NCBI RefSeq assembly: GCF_030282825.1
Contig: NZ_JASTZU010000058.1
Span: 310,001-374,000, forward strand
DNA length: 64,000 bases
From: Aquibacillus rhizosphaerae
Lineage (GTDB): Bacteria; Bacillota; Bacilli; Bacillales; Amphibacillaceae
Direction: 5' to 3'
The notes under the pieces: generated by a model
Told to the model about the DNA's origin: nothing
Databases searched by the model: none
The model's input: the letters and a program-made list of their open reading frames with translations, nothing else
Shown here: positions 27,139-36,396 of the stretch, one piece after another
Numbering within the stretch: the stretch's first letter is position 1
Layout of the letters: the number at the start of each line of letters is the position of its first letter
Program-made: the position numbers and the translations under genes

Positions 27139-28077
27139 TTACTCACCTACCATACCGTCGTTATCACGATCGTCCATATATGGGTATAACCAATGATCAC
27201 TCGTTATTGGCATACTAAAACCTGCTGCTTTTGCTTCTTTAATCGTCACTTGTCCATTACCATTTGTATCAACACTAGAAACATCACCGTTTGTGTCTGA
27301 GCTAGTTGAATCGGAAGGCTCACTGTCTATTAAACCAAGTGATGCATTAACTTCATCAGGGTTCACATTGTCAAATGTATCAATGGTCTCATTACCCATT
27401 AAAGTATAGGTATAATGATAACTTGAAGGAATCTGCGTTTCCGTATTCGGATACGTGATAATTGCTTCAAAATTAGTGGCTCCACCTGCGCTACGGATCG
27501 CGTCTTCCATATAAGCTTGATCACCATGTCGGTTGAGCGTACTATCTTGTGGAGTAATATTATAAGCATTCGCTACCCCTCCGAGAGAATCAGCAATGAT
27601 ATGTCCTTCATCTAAAACGTCACTTTCGACACCCGGGACCTTTGCCTCATCATGGTAGTATCTTCCAGACGATAATACAGGTTCGTTACTGTCATCTTGT
27701 ACAATGATTTCGTCAGCAATAACACGTACTAATTGCCCATATTCATTAGTAAAAGCCCAATATTCACGAATCCCATAACCCATGTCAACGACAACGTTAG
27801 GTTCACGATATCCAGACAAATCACCACCATCAACCTCAATAAGTTTGTATCCTGAGAATAGGCCATCATTTGTTTCGGTTGGTGCTTCCTCTACTACTGG
27901 TTCATCAGCAACCGTAGTGGTAGTTTCTTCTTTTTCATTATTGTTATTTGTTTCAACTGTGGTTACTTCATGTGGAGCAGTTTCTCCATCTGTAATAGAT
28001 GCATCTTCTACGTTGGTACAACCAACCATAAAGATGATTGTTAAAAGTATGACTAAATAGTTCATTTTCTTTTTCAT
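27139..28077 (-). CDS. Secreted DNA/RNA non-specific endonuclease, lipoprotein
   Basis: 312 residues. The lipoprotein signal is MKKKMNYLVILLTIIFMVGC with lipobox MVGC. An acidic Thr-rich linker follows, then the nuclease domain with DEGHIIADSLGG and ANAYNITPQDSTLNRHGD, matching the non-specific endonuclease family (His as base, Asn for the metal). The C-terminus resembles an excalibur calcium-binding tail (YPYMDDRDNDGMVGE) without the usual cysteines, preceded by an EF-hand-like DTNGNGQVTIKEA. Such enzymes degrade external DNA for nutrients or act in uptake. TAGGAGAA precedes the ATG. Confidence 0.83.
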   Translation of the reverse strand: MKKKMNYLVILLTIIFMVGCTNVEDASITDGETAPHEVTTVETNNNNEKEETTTTVADEPVVEEAPTETNDGLFSGYKLIEVDGGDLSGYREPNVVVDMGYGIREYWAFTNEYGQLVRVIADEIIVQDDSNEPVLSSGRYYHDEAKVPGVESDVLDEGHIIADSLGGVANAYNITPQDSTLNRHGDQAYMEDAIRSAGGATNFEAIITYPNTETQIPSSYHYTYTLMGNETIDTFDNVNPDEVNASLGLIDSEPSDSTSSDTNGDVSSVDTNGNGQVTIKEAKAAGFSMPITSDHWLYPYMDDRDNDGMVGE

Positions 28078-28133
28078 TTGGATTCTCCTATAATAGTTTC
28101 ATTTTGTTCAAAAAATTACTTGTTTTCACCCAG

Positions 28134-28907
28134 TTAAATGGTTCTAGGTTGTTGTAATTTATATGGTAAGAAAGGATCAAACTCTAAATTTTTCATTCTA
28201 ACTCTATAAGATTTCCTGAATTGTTTATAAGGCATTAACTTACTGATATCTGAGATATCATCTATTTCAGCAATAATGGAGTGATCACTAGAAATTGATA
28301 AACCATCAAAAACAATTCTAAATTCATTTTGATAAGAATATTCAAGAGGCTTTTTAAATACACCATATTTCCCATGGAAGGTTTTAGTATCAACGTATTC
28401 AACAACTCCAGGAACAGCACTTAATTTACGATTTGAATACTTCTTGCAAAGTTTGTCTATTCTCTCAATAAACTCATTATAATCAGTGATAATTAAAACA
28501 TAATTTCCAAATTCTTTTACCCGCTGGCCAATCAAAGTTTCTATTAATCCCTTTTCATAGGCCCTCAAGAGTTCGGAATGAATTGAAAACATACAAAAAA
28601 CAGGGGTATTAGTTAAATATCCCGAACTCATTTTCATCGGTCCAAGTATAGAAGATGTAATATCACCAAGTACGTTACCTTCAGGATTCGTAACAAAAAC
28701 ACTTTCTCCCTTTTCCATCATAACCTTAGGCTGATATAATTCATCAGTTCCTTCATATTGATCATGACGCATAGCTTTGTCTAACTCTTTGCGTTCTATG
28801 TCTTGAAAATAACCTAATGGGCGAGCAAAAATTTTGCCTTCTTGAAGAGCCTTCATGTGTTCGTACTTACCGAATTTTATAACCTCGTGAATATATATAG
28901 TCTCCAT
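28134..28907 (-). CDS. Uncharacterised 257-residue protein
   Basis: The ATG at 28907 (METIYIHEVIKFGKYEHMKA) is preferred because a purine-rich GGGGTGGGGG stretch lies just upstream; the frame could start 18 codons earlier. The protein contains GKIFARPLGYFQDIE, TPVFCMFSIHSE, and YSYQNEFRIVFDG near the end. This layout of a short N-terminal gate with a late NEFRIVF element recalls small stand-alone proteins found in defence regions, but I do not know the function. Soluble, with no signal peptide. Confidence 0.6.
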   Translation of the reverse strand: METIYIHEVIKFGKYEHMKALQEGKIFARPLGYFQDIERKELDKAMRHDQYEGTDELYQPKVMMEKGESVFVTNPEGNVLGDITSSILGPMKMSSGYLTNTPVFCMFSIHSELLRAYEKGLIETLIGQRVKEFGNYVLIITDYNEFIERIDKLCKKYSNRKLSAVPGVVEYVDTKTFHGKYGVFKKPLEYSYQNEFRIVFDGLSISSDHSIIAEIDDISDISKLMPYKQFRKSYRVRMKNLEFDPFLPYKLQQPRTI

Positions 28908-29302
28908 ACTATAACCCCCACCCCGCCTCAATCTAATTAACAATATATTCCTATTTATCATAGATACTTAGTACCTAATTTTGATTAGCTGAAAGTTTAC
29001 CAAACATTTATATCATCTAGCTAATAGGTGGTTTTAACTGAAATGGTTTCTTTTATGAGGGTAAGAAAAGTGCATATCTCAGAACTGAGCCTTCCACATT
29101 CCTGCCTCTGTAGTTTAATTGTATCAATTCACAACCTCTATGTTTATTTTAACATAAATATCCATCTAGCTTCTGAGTTATACCTTTTTATTTCTGTAAT
29201 CGAAAATTCAAACTAAAACTTAAAGCAAGTTTGCTAATATATATTGTGAACAGGGGCGCAACTGCGAAAAGTACCTTTAAGTGGACTACCCCCGGGTCTA
29301 TT
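28908..29302. other. Intergenic region with a partial duplicate
   Basis: No gene is seen. The segment near 29145-29215 resembles the upstream region of the gene at 26765 (TTATTTTAxCATAAATATCCA and CGAAAATTC), so part of that promoter region was duplicated. Confidence 0.45.
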
Positions 29303-29644
29303 CTAGGACATTTTATACACTCTACTATAGTGATCAATTAAAACTATATCATCACCAAACTGAACATACTTAGAAATAAAACTAACTATCCTATTGTGAA
29401 TATCTGTTATGGTCTCTAAATATTCCTTACTATACTCCTTATAATTTTCATCACTTATGTCTTTAATTGCATAAATCCATTTCCTGCCTAAATCTACAAC
29501 ATTTATATTTACTAAATCAAGGGAAACCAGTTTTTGTAACCTAAGTTCATCATGATACTCTATTTGAAAAACTACTTTGTTTGGAGAACTTTTTAAGATA
29601 TGATGATTGAATTTTACACTTACCCCATTAATTTCTTTTCTCAT
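29303..29644 (-). CDS. Uncharacterised 113-residue protein
   Basis: A small soluble protein (MRKEINGVSVKFNHHILK, ending VQFGDDIVLIDHYSRVYKM). It looks like a mixed beta-alpha fold. There is no known motif, signal or membrane segment. It lies alone next to mobile-element debris. Confidence 0.5.
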   Translation of the reverse strand: MRKEINGVSVKFNHHILKSSPNKVVFQIEYHDELRLQKLVSLDLVNINVVDLGRKWIYAIKDISDENYKEYSKEYLETITDIHNRIVSFISKYVQFGDDIVLIDHYSRVYKMS

Positions 29645-29774
29645 AACAACGGCTTCTTTCGGTTTATATTTTTGTTAACTCTTTATTATAATTCTCTCAT
29701 ACTATCTATTTACCTACCGCAAATAATGTCAGATTTTCAAACATAGAAAAATACAACATAATGATAAAGTAGCT

Positions 29775-29972
29775 ATAGGACTTTAACTTCTTTTGCAGTC
29801 TTATCCTTATACGTTGCCTCCTATATGTTTTCTGTTTGTCAGACCAGAGGTTTGCATCAAGCTTCCTTCAGATTCCACGTCACCATGGACACTCTTACTT
29901 TCAGCTATGTACTTACCGCTACTAGGTCGTACTCGGGACTTTCATCCGTTAGAGTTCGCCCATGCTGGGCGA
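29775..29972 (-). mobile_element. 5' fragment of a group II intron
   Basis: Read on the minus strand, the stretch begins GTTCGCCCAGCATGGGCGAAC and contains TCTAACGGATGAAAGTCCCG, GTGGAATCTGAAGGAAGC and GGTCTGACAAACAGAAAAC. These are conserved domain I segments of bacterial group II introns that encode reverse transcriptases. Only about 200 bases remain. The reverse transcriptase gene and domains V-VI are absent, so it is a dead remnant. Confidence 0.8.
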
Positions 29973-29974
29973 AC

Positions 29975-30007
29975 AAAAAAATGAACTTAGCGTTCAACTA
30001 AGTTCAT
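29975..30007 (-). terminator. Minus-strand intrinsic terminator
   Basis: A 10-bp stem (ATGAACTTAG / CTAAGTTCAT) is followed on the minus strand by a run of T. It lies between the intron fragment and the transposase remnant. Confidence 0.65.
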
Positions 30008-30009
30008 CA

Positions 30010-30420
30010 GACTCGAAAATTATACCACTAGACATGGTTAGGCATTTATTAGAAAAGTATGTTCAAGCATTTCAACAGTCTCCCAGAGAAAAGAAAAACA
30101 ACTACTTCAGCTTTATGTCAGTCCAAAATAAATGTAACCTTTGGTTTCCACCTCAACTCCTTCTCTGGTGAATATGTTTATTCGCATTAGCCTTTAGGTG
30201 AGTAGAATCCCTGAACAGGACCCTACAACCAACCATTCTATGATTGATCGCTTGGTGGAGGAGATTTCATCAAATATCTCCTGGAATTTGTCCGGATCGT
30301 TAAATCTCTTGCGGCGGTACCAACTAGTGTCGGTGTATGGTCTTGGATCTGATAATCTCAATCCCAGAAACCACCGGTAATCTACATTCAACGTATCTCC
30401 TTCTCCAGTTGGCATTCGGA
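30010..30420 (-). mobile_element. IS1182-family transposase remnant
   Basis: The minus strand reads VDYRWFLGLRLSDP, RRKRFNDPDKFQEIFDEI and, after a frameshift, RVLFRDSTHLKANANK, then in another frame REGVEVETKGYI. These match the N-terminal to central part of IS1182-type DDE transposases. Both ends and most of the catalytic domain are missing. The plus-strand frame at 29962-30171 is a shadow of this relic. Confidence 0.75.
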
Positions 30421-30492
30421 ACGAATGTTATAAAAATATCCGATAAGACAGCCTGATTCATCTATAGAAGCCTTTTTAGTTTAAATCAAACC

Positions 30493-31485
30493 TTACAGTC
30501 TTCCTGATGTCAAGAAGAGACCATATACATTTTCCCTATGATATTCAATACTTTCAGTTGAAGGCTTCAAAAAATCATTTTCAGGAATGAAAATTTGTTG
30601 GCCATTATAGCTCTTTAAAAAATCACTTTCTACATCTGGATGTACAAGCAGTGTATAATCATCGTTTAATGTGAAGAAACCTTTATCAAAAGACCAATGA
30701 ATATCTCTGCTTAAAGCCAATCCATTATTAGGTAAAAAAAGCCCACCATGGCTCTTAGGGTGAATATGTGCAGCCTCTAAATTCATGAACTTACCATATT
30801 TAATAACCATTCCAGTTACAGCACAACGTTCTTTATAAGCCGTCATTGTGAAATCTCTAAAGCTAGTGGGTGAAAATAAATCAGCAATATCTGTATCAGA
30901 AGTTTCTATTTTTTTAGTAACACTTGTATCTATAGCAGCTCTTAGAGAGATAGTACTTATAGAATCAATCTTATTATCAATTTCTTCAAGGGATCCTTCA
31001 TAGATACCATGATTACTTCTTACATCGCTATCATCGATGATTCCCTCACATTTTTTATAAAAATCATAGTTCTCTCTTACTGTTACCCTTTCTAAAAAGT
31101 AAACAGTTTGTTTCTCTTCCGCTTCTAGGATTTCTTGTTTCTTCATCACAATAATATCATCCGGTTCAAATAGGAATTGATCCATCTCCAAAGCATTATT
31201 AGAATAAATCCTAAATTCATTTCTCGGACTCGCAGCTAAGCTACCATTATATTTATCATTATGATATATATAATTACAATAAACCTTTTCAGGTGTTGGA
31301 AGGTATAATGGAATTATAGGCAATAATGATGAATCATTTTTCACTTGTTTAGATAATGGTGGAAAAAATGATAAAACCCTATCATCTTTAGAAATATAAA
31401 TATATCTACCCCGAGATGGTTTACTTCCAGGAGTTGATATACTTCCTAGTTCTTGATGTCCAAGTTTCTTCAAGTAATAAGTCAT
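30493..31485 (-). CDS. HNH restriction endonuclease (partner of two methylases)
   Basis: 330 residues. The C-terminal HNH domain has C221-AVTG, the LEAAHIHPKSHGG box (H240, H242), N254-GLALSRDIHWSFDKGFF (H263, D267) and LLVHP, typical of the HNH variant in many restriction enzymes. The first 200 residues are unrecognised and probably recognise DNA. It is the last gene of a minus-strand operon after two C5-methyltransferases, 44 bases from the second, so it is almost certainly the cutting subunit of that system. The target is unknown. Confidence 0.88.
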   Translation of the reverse strand: MTYYLKKLGHQELGSISTPGSKPSRGRYIYISKDDRVLSFFPPLSKQVKNDSSLLPIIPLYLPTPEKVYCNYIYHNDKYNGSLAASPRNEFRIYSNNALEMDQFLFEPDDIIVMKKQEILEAEEKQTVYFLERVTVRENYDFYKKCEGIIDDSDVRSNHGIYEGSLEEIDNKIDSISTISLRAAIDTSVTKKIETSDTDIADLFSPTSFRDFTMTAYKERCAVTGMVIKYGKFMNLEAAHIHPKSHGGLFLPNNGLALSRDIHWSFDKGFFTLNDDYTLLVHPDVESDFLKSYNGQQIFIPENDFLKPSTESIEYHRENVYGLFLTSGRL

Positions 31486-31529
31486 AAATATATCCCCCTA
31501 GTAGTGAAAAAATAATGTACTTTACCATT

Positions 31530-32744
31530 TTACAACAAAATCTTTATTGCATCAGCTAATTTTTCCGAAAATTTAGGGGGAACAGCATTACCTATCATTT
31601 TATAATTATCTCCCGTACTAGATATAAATTCATAATCATCATCAAAAGTCTGGAATCTAGCAGCCTCACGTACAGTAATAGTACGTCCTTGTGTAGAATC
31701 CGGATGGATATGCCTTAACCCGTCCTTATAAAGATGAGCTGGAATAGTATTACTTGGTTTGTCCCATCTTAATACATGGTATTTATGGACATTCGATGTT
31801 TTGTTCGTGATTTTTGTATATAACTGCCTTAATGCATCACTAGATACGTATTCATTTCGGCCACTTTGAATATCCTCAGCTAGCATTTTAAAAATTTTAA
31901 TATCTCGCTTACTATGAAGCCTTGATAAGTGATTTGGAATTTCATAATTTAAGGAGTGAGAATATCTTTTACCATTCACTTTACTTTCTTCCTCTAAAGG
32001 GTATAACTTTGGTAAGTCCGCGATTGCATCTCGTACAGTTTTAACAGATTCTTTATATTTCGGTAAATCCTCTGTATAGAAGGCTTTTAAAACATTTTGT
32101 ATATCAAAGTATGCATCTTTTCTTAAACCAATAATAATTATCCTTTTTCTTTTCTGTGGTACTCCATATTCCGACATATCTATTTGTGCATATTTCTTTA
32201 AGTCATCAATTATTTCATAACCAGATTTTTCTATATCTTTTTTTATGAGATCTATAACAGGAATACCGCCAGGTTTAGAACTCAACATACCTGGTACATT
32301 TTCAAATACAAATAGTTTTGGTCGATATTTCCTTACAATTTTTAAATAACCTTCAAATAAATAATTTCTATAATCATCGCGCATGCCATTTCCATCACGG
32401 ATTCTCCCTGCAACTGAGTATGCTTGGCAAGGAGGGCCACCAATTATTAAATCTAATGACTTTTCCTCTAGCAATGTATCTAGCCCTTCATGTGTTCCAA
32501 AATTTGGATCATCAGACCAACCATTAAGTAATTCTTCAGTTCGTTGAATATCAAATCTTAACACTCTATTCTCGGCATCATTTACATTCCATTTAGTAGA
32601 TAACCGATGTATTAGATTTTTTACAGGAGCTTTTTCCCACTCTACAGCAGCCAACATATTAAACTCTTGATTTTTTTCAAATCCTTCTGAAAGTCCGCCA
32701 CACCCCGCAAAAATATCTATTAGATTAAATCTTTCCATTTTCAT
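31530..32744 (-). CDS. C5-cytosine DNA methyltransferase 2
   Basis: 404 residues with all key motifs: DIFAGCGGLSEGF (I), GGPPCQAYSVAGR (IV, catalytic Cys), FVFENVPGM (VI), PQKRKRIIIIG (VIII) and MIGNAVPPKFSEKLA (X). The start overlaps the stop of the upstream methylase by four bases. It differs clearly from that enzyme, especially in the target-recognition region between VIII and IX. Two different methylases for one nuclease usually mean an asymmetric site needing one enzyme per strand. Confidence 0.93.
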   Translation of the reverse strand: MKMERFNLIDIFAGCGGLSEGFEKNQEFNMLAAVEWEKAPVKNLIHRLSTKWNVNDAENRVLRFDIQRTEELLNGWSDDPNFGTHEGLDTLLEEKSLDLIIGGPPCQAYSVAGRIRDGNGMRDDYRNYLFEGYLKIVRKYRPKLFVFENVPGMLSSKPGGIPVIDLIKKDIEKSGYEIIDDLKKYAQIDMSEYGVPQKRKRIIIIGLRKDAYFDIQNVLKAFYTEDLPKYKESVKTVRDAIADLPKLYPLEEESKVNGKRYSHSLNYEIPNHLSRLHSKRDIKIFKMLAEDIQSGRNEYVSSDALRQLYTKITNKTSNVHKYHVLRWDKPSNTIPAHLYKDGLRHIHPDSTQGRTITVREAARFQTFDDDYEFISSTGDNYKMIGNAVPPKFSEKLADAIKILL

Positions 32745-33835
32745 TCTCCATCTTCATCTATATATTTTTTTAATTCCATTCCTAAATGATAGCCAAGTAA
32801 TGGGGGCACAGCATTGCCAACTTGCTTGTATTGTTCTGTTTTATTACCATAAAATCTAAAATCATCCGTGAATGATTGCAACCGGGCATTTTCTCTTACT
32901 GTAGGAACCCTATTATACTCATAGTGAAAGTGATTTCTATGCCCAGTATCAATTGTCTTAGAAGGCCTTTTGCTATGGTACCGAGTCCAAGCTTCATTAA
33001 ATTTCCTACTCTCACCAACGCCAGGTGGTAAATCTTTGTAGTTTCCTCCCTCAGGAACTTGTGAAATTACATTTATCACTTCTATGGTATGTTTTGTCCC
33101 CACATGATTATATAGTTTTGTAGTGTTTTTTCTCATTTTCCTTTGATACTCTGTCCTTGGAGGATTTAAATATTCACTTATACTTTTACCAATATCATCT
33201 TTAAAATCATGTAAATCTCCAATCGCATCTTCAGACCTTACATAATTTTCTGGTATATTTACTGGCTCAGGAAATTCAAAATTCATCCCCTCTTTTAAGC
33301 CAACAAAAAACAACCGTTTTCTTATTTGAGGGATTCCATAATCAGGTGCATATAAAACTTTATCATTTATCGTATATCCTAAATTTGAGAACTCTTTTAG
33401 AATGGATTCCTTAGCTTTTCCTTTGTATAACGTAGCTAACCCAGGAACATTTTCCAGCACAAATGCTTTTGGCTGAAAAAATTCAACAGCCTTAACCATT
33501 GCTCCAAATAATGTATTTCGTTCATCATTCTCATTTCGTTTCCCTGTTAATGAGAAACCTTGACATGGTGGACCGCCAATGATTAAATCCACATTTTCAT
33601 TATCAATAAGGTGTGCCATTTCTAATATAGTAGATTCTTGAAAAAGATCTCCATTCATAGCAATTGCGCCATTATGATTTTCCTTGAAGCTTTGTAAAGC
33701 AGGATCGTTGTTATCAATACCTAATAAGATATCATATCCTGCATCCATAAAACCTCTAGATAAACCTCCACATCCACAAAACATATCTATAACTGTAGGC
33801 TTTTTTTTACTCAATGTCTTCAACTCCAACTCCAT
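32741..33835 (-). CDS. C5-cytosine DNA methyltransferase 1
   Basis: 364 residues with DMFCGCGGLSRGF (I), GGPPCQGFSLTGKR (IV), FVLENVPGL (VI), PQIRKRLFFVG (VIII) and QVGNAVPPLLG (X). It uses S-adenosylmethionine to methylate cytosine C5. It precedes the second methylase with a four-base overlap and follows the DUF1413 gene by 17 bases, so all four genes are one operon. The recognition site cannot be read from sequence. Confidence 0.93.
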   Translation of the reverse strand: MELELKTLSKKKPTVIDMFCGCGGLSRGFMDAGYDILLGIDNNDPALQSFKENHNGAIAMNGDLFQESTILEMAHLIDNENVDLIIGGPPCQGFSLTGKRNENDERNTLFGAMVKAVEFFQPKAFVLENVPGLATLYKGKAKESILKEFSNLGYTINDKVLYAPDYGIPQIRKRLFFVGLKEGMNFEFPEPVNIPENYVRSEDAIGDLHDFKDDIGKSISEYLNPPRTEYQRKMRKNTTKLYNHVGTKHTIEVINVISQVPEGGNYKDLPPGVGESRKFNEAWTRYHSKRPSKTIDTGHRNHFHYEYNRVPTVRENARLQSFTDDFRFYGNKTEQYKQVGNAVPPLLGYHLGMELKKYIDEDGE

Positions 33836-33852
33836 CTATCAATAACTCAGAT

Positions 33853-34080
33853 TTATATTTTTATATACTGTTGTTGATTTGCACTGCTTTTTACTTCAAT
33901 TTTTATTTTATCCTTTAAGTCCCTATTTTTTACTTCATGTAAAAACAGCGACCCTAACAATCGTCTGTCCCCAATAGCTAAACGATTCCATTCATAACCT
34001 TTGAACAGGTCTTTTACCAAAAACTTCTCACCAGGATCTAAGTTTTGCACCTCTTGAATAGCTAGCTTTAGACACTCCAT
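33853..34080 (-). CDS. DUF1413 protein
   Basis: 75 residues. PGEKFLVKDLFKGYEWNRLA, then GDRRLLGSLFLHEVKN and a closing SSANQQQYIKI match the DUF1413 family of small proteins. The fold is probably a compact winged helix or similar, and the function is unknown. It is the first gene of the restriction operon, a usual place for a controller, so it may regulate the locus or assist the enzymes (inference). Confidence 0.75.
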   Translation of the reverse strand: MECLKLAIQEVQNLDPGEKFLVKDLFKGYEWNRLAIGDRRLLGSLFLHEVKNRDLKDKIKIEVKSSANQQQYIKI

Positions 34081-34215
34081 ATCTATTTAAACGCTCCTTT
34101 AAAATAGATTATTCCCAAAAATATAAGCTTATGTATATGTTCATAGTAGAACAAACGTTTATATAAGTAAAGAATTTAATAGCTTTTAAGGTTTTTAAAA
34201 TCGTTTAATTTTTTT

Positions 34216-34339
34216 GCTGCTTAAAATAGCAGCTGTTTATTTTTACTAAAAAATAGCTATTTACCACATTTTTTTATTATGCTGCAAAAAAAAAATGGAC
34301 TTTTTACGATAATTAAATTAAACTATTTACAATAGCAGC
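34216..34339. promoter_or_regulatory. Cluster of four GCWGC sites in the divergent control region
   Basis: GCTGC at 34216, GCAGC at 34229, GCTGC at 34281 and GCAGC at 34335. The first two form a hairpin-capable inverted repeat (GCTGCT, six bases, AGCAGC). The outer pair is also inverted, and both outer copies are followed by A-rich tracts ending ATGGA. In an AT-rich spacer four such sites are far above chance. They could be operators for DUF1413 or DUF262, or methylation sites that sense methylase level. Confidence 0.5.
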
Positions 34340-34363
34340 AAAAATAAAAATGGAGGTTTTAAA

Positions 34364-35539
34364 ATGACTATTAAGATTAATAAAGTATTACAAGCAAACG
34401 CATTTAATGACCCTACAAAGGAGACTATCCAGAAATCCATCAGTCAGTTATGCAGTGAGGTAGATTCAAAAGGAATTATAATGCCTATTTTTCAACGTGA
34501 TTTAGCGTGGACCACTCAGAAAAAAGTAGAATTATTTAATTTCCAATTAAACGGATTTGCACCAGTATCCCCGATTTCTATGAATAGAACCGGTCCCAAA
34601 AGTTTAGATATGGCACATGTAGCTTTGATAGATCGGTCCGAAATAGAAAGTGTTCAAGAAGGAAAATTTAGTGTAATAGATGGACAACAGAGGATTTCAA
34701 CCAACTACCAAGCTTATACAGATGATGAATCAGTTAGAGAAGTTGTATTGGATGTAACTAAAGGCCGGTTTGTAGATTTAAAAGGAAAAGACATTAAGAA
34801 GAGTCAGATTCCGGTAGGTGTTTTATACAATAAAGGTCCAAAAGTCTATACGGAGTATATTAGAACCCATCCAACGCTAACTGAATTTGATGTTTCTTCT
34901 CTACTGGGCCAAATACGTACTAAATTCTCTAATTATTTTTACACGGTGAATTTTGCACAAGATTTGTCTGGTGAAGAACAAATTGAATGGTTTGATGTAC
35001 TAAACTTAGCTGGAAGTCGAGTACCTGAGATACAAATGAAACTTACTCGCTTGCAAATTAAAGGATTGGATTTTTACAAGGAATACGCGAATATCTTCCG
35101 CGATAAATTAGAACTTGTTGGATTCGATCATTTATTTGTACAAAAGAACACAGAAGTGTCCATCCCTATAGCCGCATTAAATCCAGCTTTTGAAATCATT
35201 TTGGGTAGGAAACACCATTCACTAAATTACAGCCCGATTCCGTCTGATACAAAAGAAGCAACTATTAGTGATATGAATATTAATGATTTAAGAAAATGCT
35301 TTGAAATGACTTTGGATGGTTTAGATCGTGCTTTGGATTTCATTAACGATAACAGTTTATCAGAGCCATCAAGGATTGATTACATCACGTATCTTACTGG
35401 ATATTTTGTCTACAAAAAAGACACAGACTTGTCCGATAAAAGCGAACAAGAGCTTATCGATTGGTATAATAAGACGATTTTTGTCAACAAATCAAACAGT
35501 GAAAGACGCGAAATGTTTGATTATGTATTAAGCATATAG
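34364..35539 (+). CDS. DUF262 (GmrSD N-type / ParB-like) protein
   Basis: 391 residues. FQRDLAW at 43-49 and FSVIDGQQR at 102-110 are the hallmark boxes of DUF262, the nucleotide-binding/hydrolysing domain found in GmrS-type and related defence proteins. The DUF1524 HNH half found in GmrSD and many relatives is absent, so it may work with the separate HNH nuclease encoded across the divergent promoter. TGGAGG precedes the ATG. It shares the GCWGC-bearing region with the restriction operon. A role as NTP-dependent sensor or type IV-like partner is inference. Confidence 0.8.
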   Translation: MTIKINKVLQANAFNDPTKETIQKSISQLCSEVDSKGIIMPIFQRDLAWTTQKKVELFNFQLNGFAPVSPISMNRTGPKSLDMAHVALIDRSEIESVQEGKFSVIDGQQRISTNYQAYTDDESVREVVLDVTKGRFVDLKGKDIKKSQIPVGVLYNKGPKVYTEYIRTHPTLTEFDVSSLLGQIRTKFSNYFYTVNFAQDLSGEEQIEWFDVLNLAGSRVPEIQMKLTRLQIKGLDFYKEYANIFRDKLELVGFDHLFVQKNTEVSIPIAALNPAFEIILGRKHHSLNYSPIPSDTKEATISDMNINDLRKCFEMTLDGLDRALDFINDNSLSEPSRIDYITYLTGYFVYKKDTDLSDKSEQELIDWYNKTIFVNKSNSERREMFDYVLSI

Positions 35540-35646
35540 TTTTTATTAAAAGTTCTACCATGAATAGTACAACTAGAATATCTACGTCTAAAACTAGAAC
35601 GTGCTGTAGCAAGTAAGCTCCCCAGCACTTCTAAAAATGTTTTATT

Positions 35647-35690
35647 AAAAAGCTACAGTCTCCCTTTTATAAGGTAGATTGTAGCTTTTT
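35647..35690 (+). terminator. Bidirectional intrinsic terminator
   Basis: An 11-bp stem (AAAAAGCTACA / TGTAGCTTTTT), downstream of the DUF262 gene. Confidence 0.75.
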
Positions 35691-36396
35691 CAATGTATGA
35701 AAAAAGTATACAAGTTCCAGTTTATTATTTTTTAGATGATAGAATAATAATACCTTTTTAATACTAATATTCATCAGTTAATAAAATCGTGGTGCAACTA
35801 CGATTACCTTCTATAACAATATAAAAAGAAATTCCCTTTTCTCTTGAGTATTTTCTCAATTACTTAACACATCCTGTGGTGACATCTTACTCCAATAGCA
35901 TTTTTCATGTCGATCTAAAACAGCAACTATGTTTTGTCTATCTAACTCTCTCATCGCTCCCTTAGCAGCTACTACTTTTCCCAATTCTTATTTTAATTCC
36001 ATTCTAAACCGTCTTTTATTTATCATTTATAACTATTGTATCGCATCTCAATCTAAGATAAGAGATCATAGATAACTTAAATGTAAGATTTTACATAACT
36101 TCTTACATTCAAATCGTTGTATTAATTGAGTTTACCCCTGATTCGGACCCATAGCTACATTAGTGTCTGGTCACCACCCGTAATTTGTTAAGATTTATCG
36201 ATTCAATTTATTCGTTAAGTATAGACTTTAAGTACCATAATACGGTAGTTTTAATAACAGAAGACCCTAATCTTAATCGACATAAACTTTCATTTTACGG
36301 CTGGTGTCGGAAGCAGGGGACGGTTCTCTGCTTCTAGCCCATGACATAACTCAAATCAGTTAAAATACATTTTATAATAACATTCAAATTTCCTTT
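35691..36396. other. Intergenic region with gene remnant and repeats
   Basis: On the minus strand at 35856-35985 a short frame reads AAKGAMRELDRQNIVAVLDR then KCYWSKMSPQDVL, the relic of an unknown gene. Near 36168-36200 lies a GGTCACCACCCG copy of a dispersed repeat, and at 36312 a GAAGC-type palindrome. No intact gene is present. Confidence 0.45.
36312..36336. repeat. Dispersed 25-bp palindromic repeat, copy 1
   Basis: GAAGCAGGGGACGGTTCTCT plus GCTTC, with GAAGCA/TGCTTC ends. Inverted or near-identical copies lie at 49618, 54871 and 60979. Copies of this kind are scattered between genes in several Firmicutes. Confidence 0.65.

Noticed and set aside
29962-30171. Plus-strand gene of 69 residues
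   Set aside because: It overlaps the minus-strand IS1182 transposase relic and has no ribosome binding site; it is a shadow.
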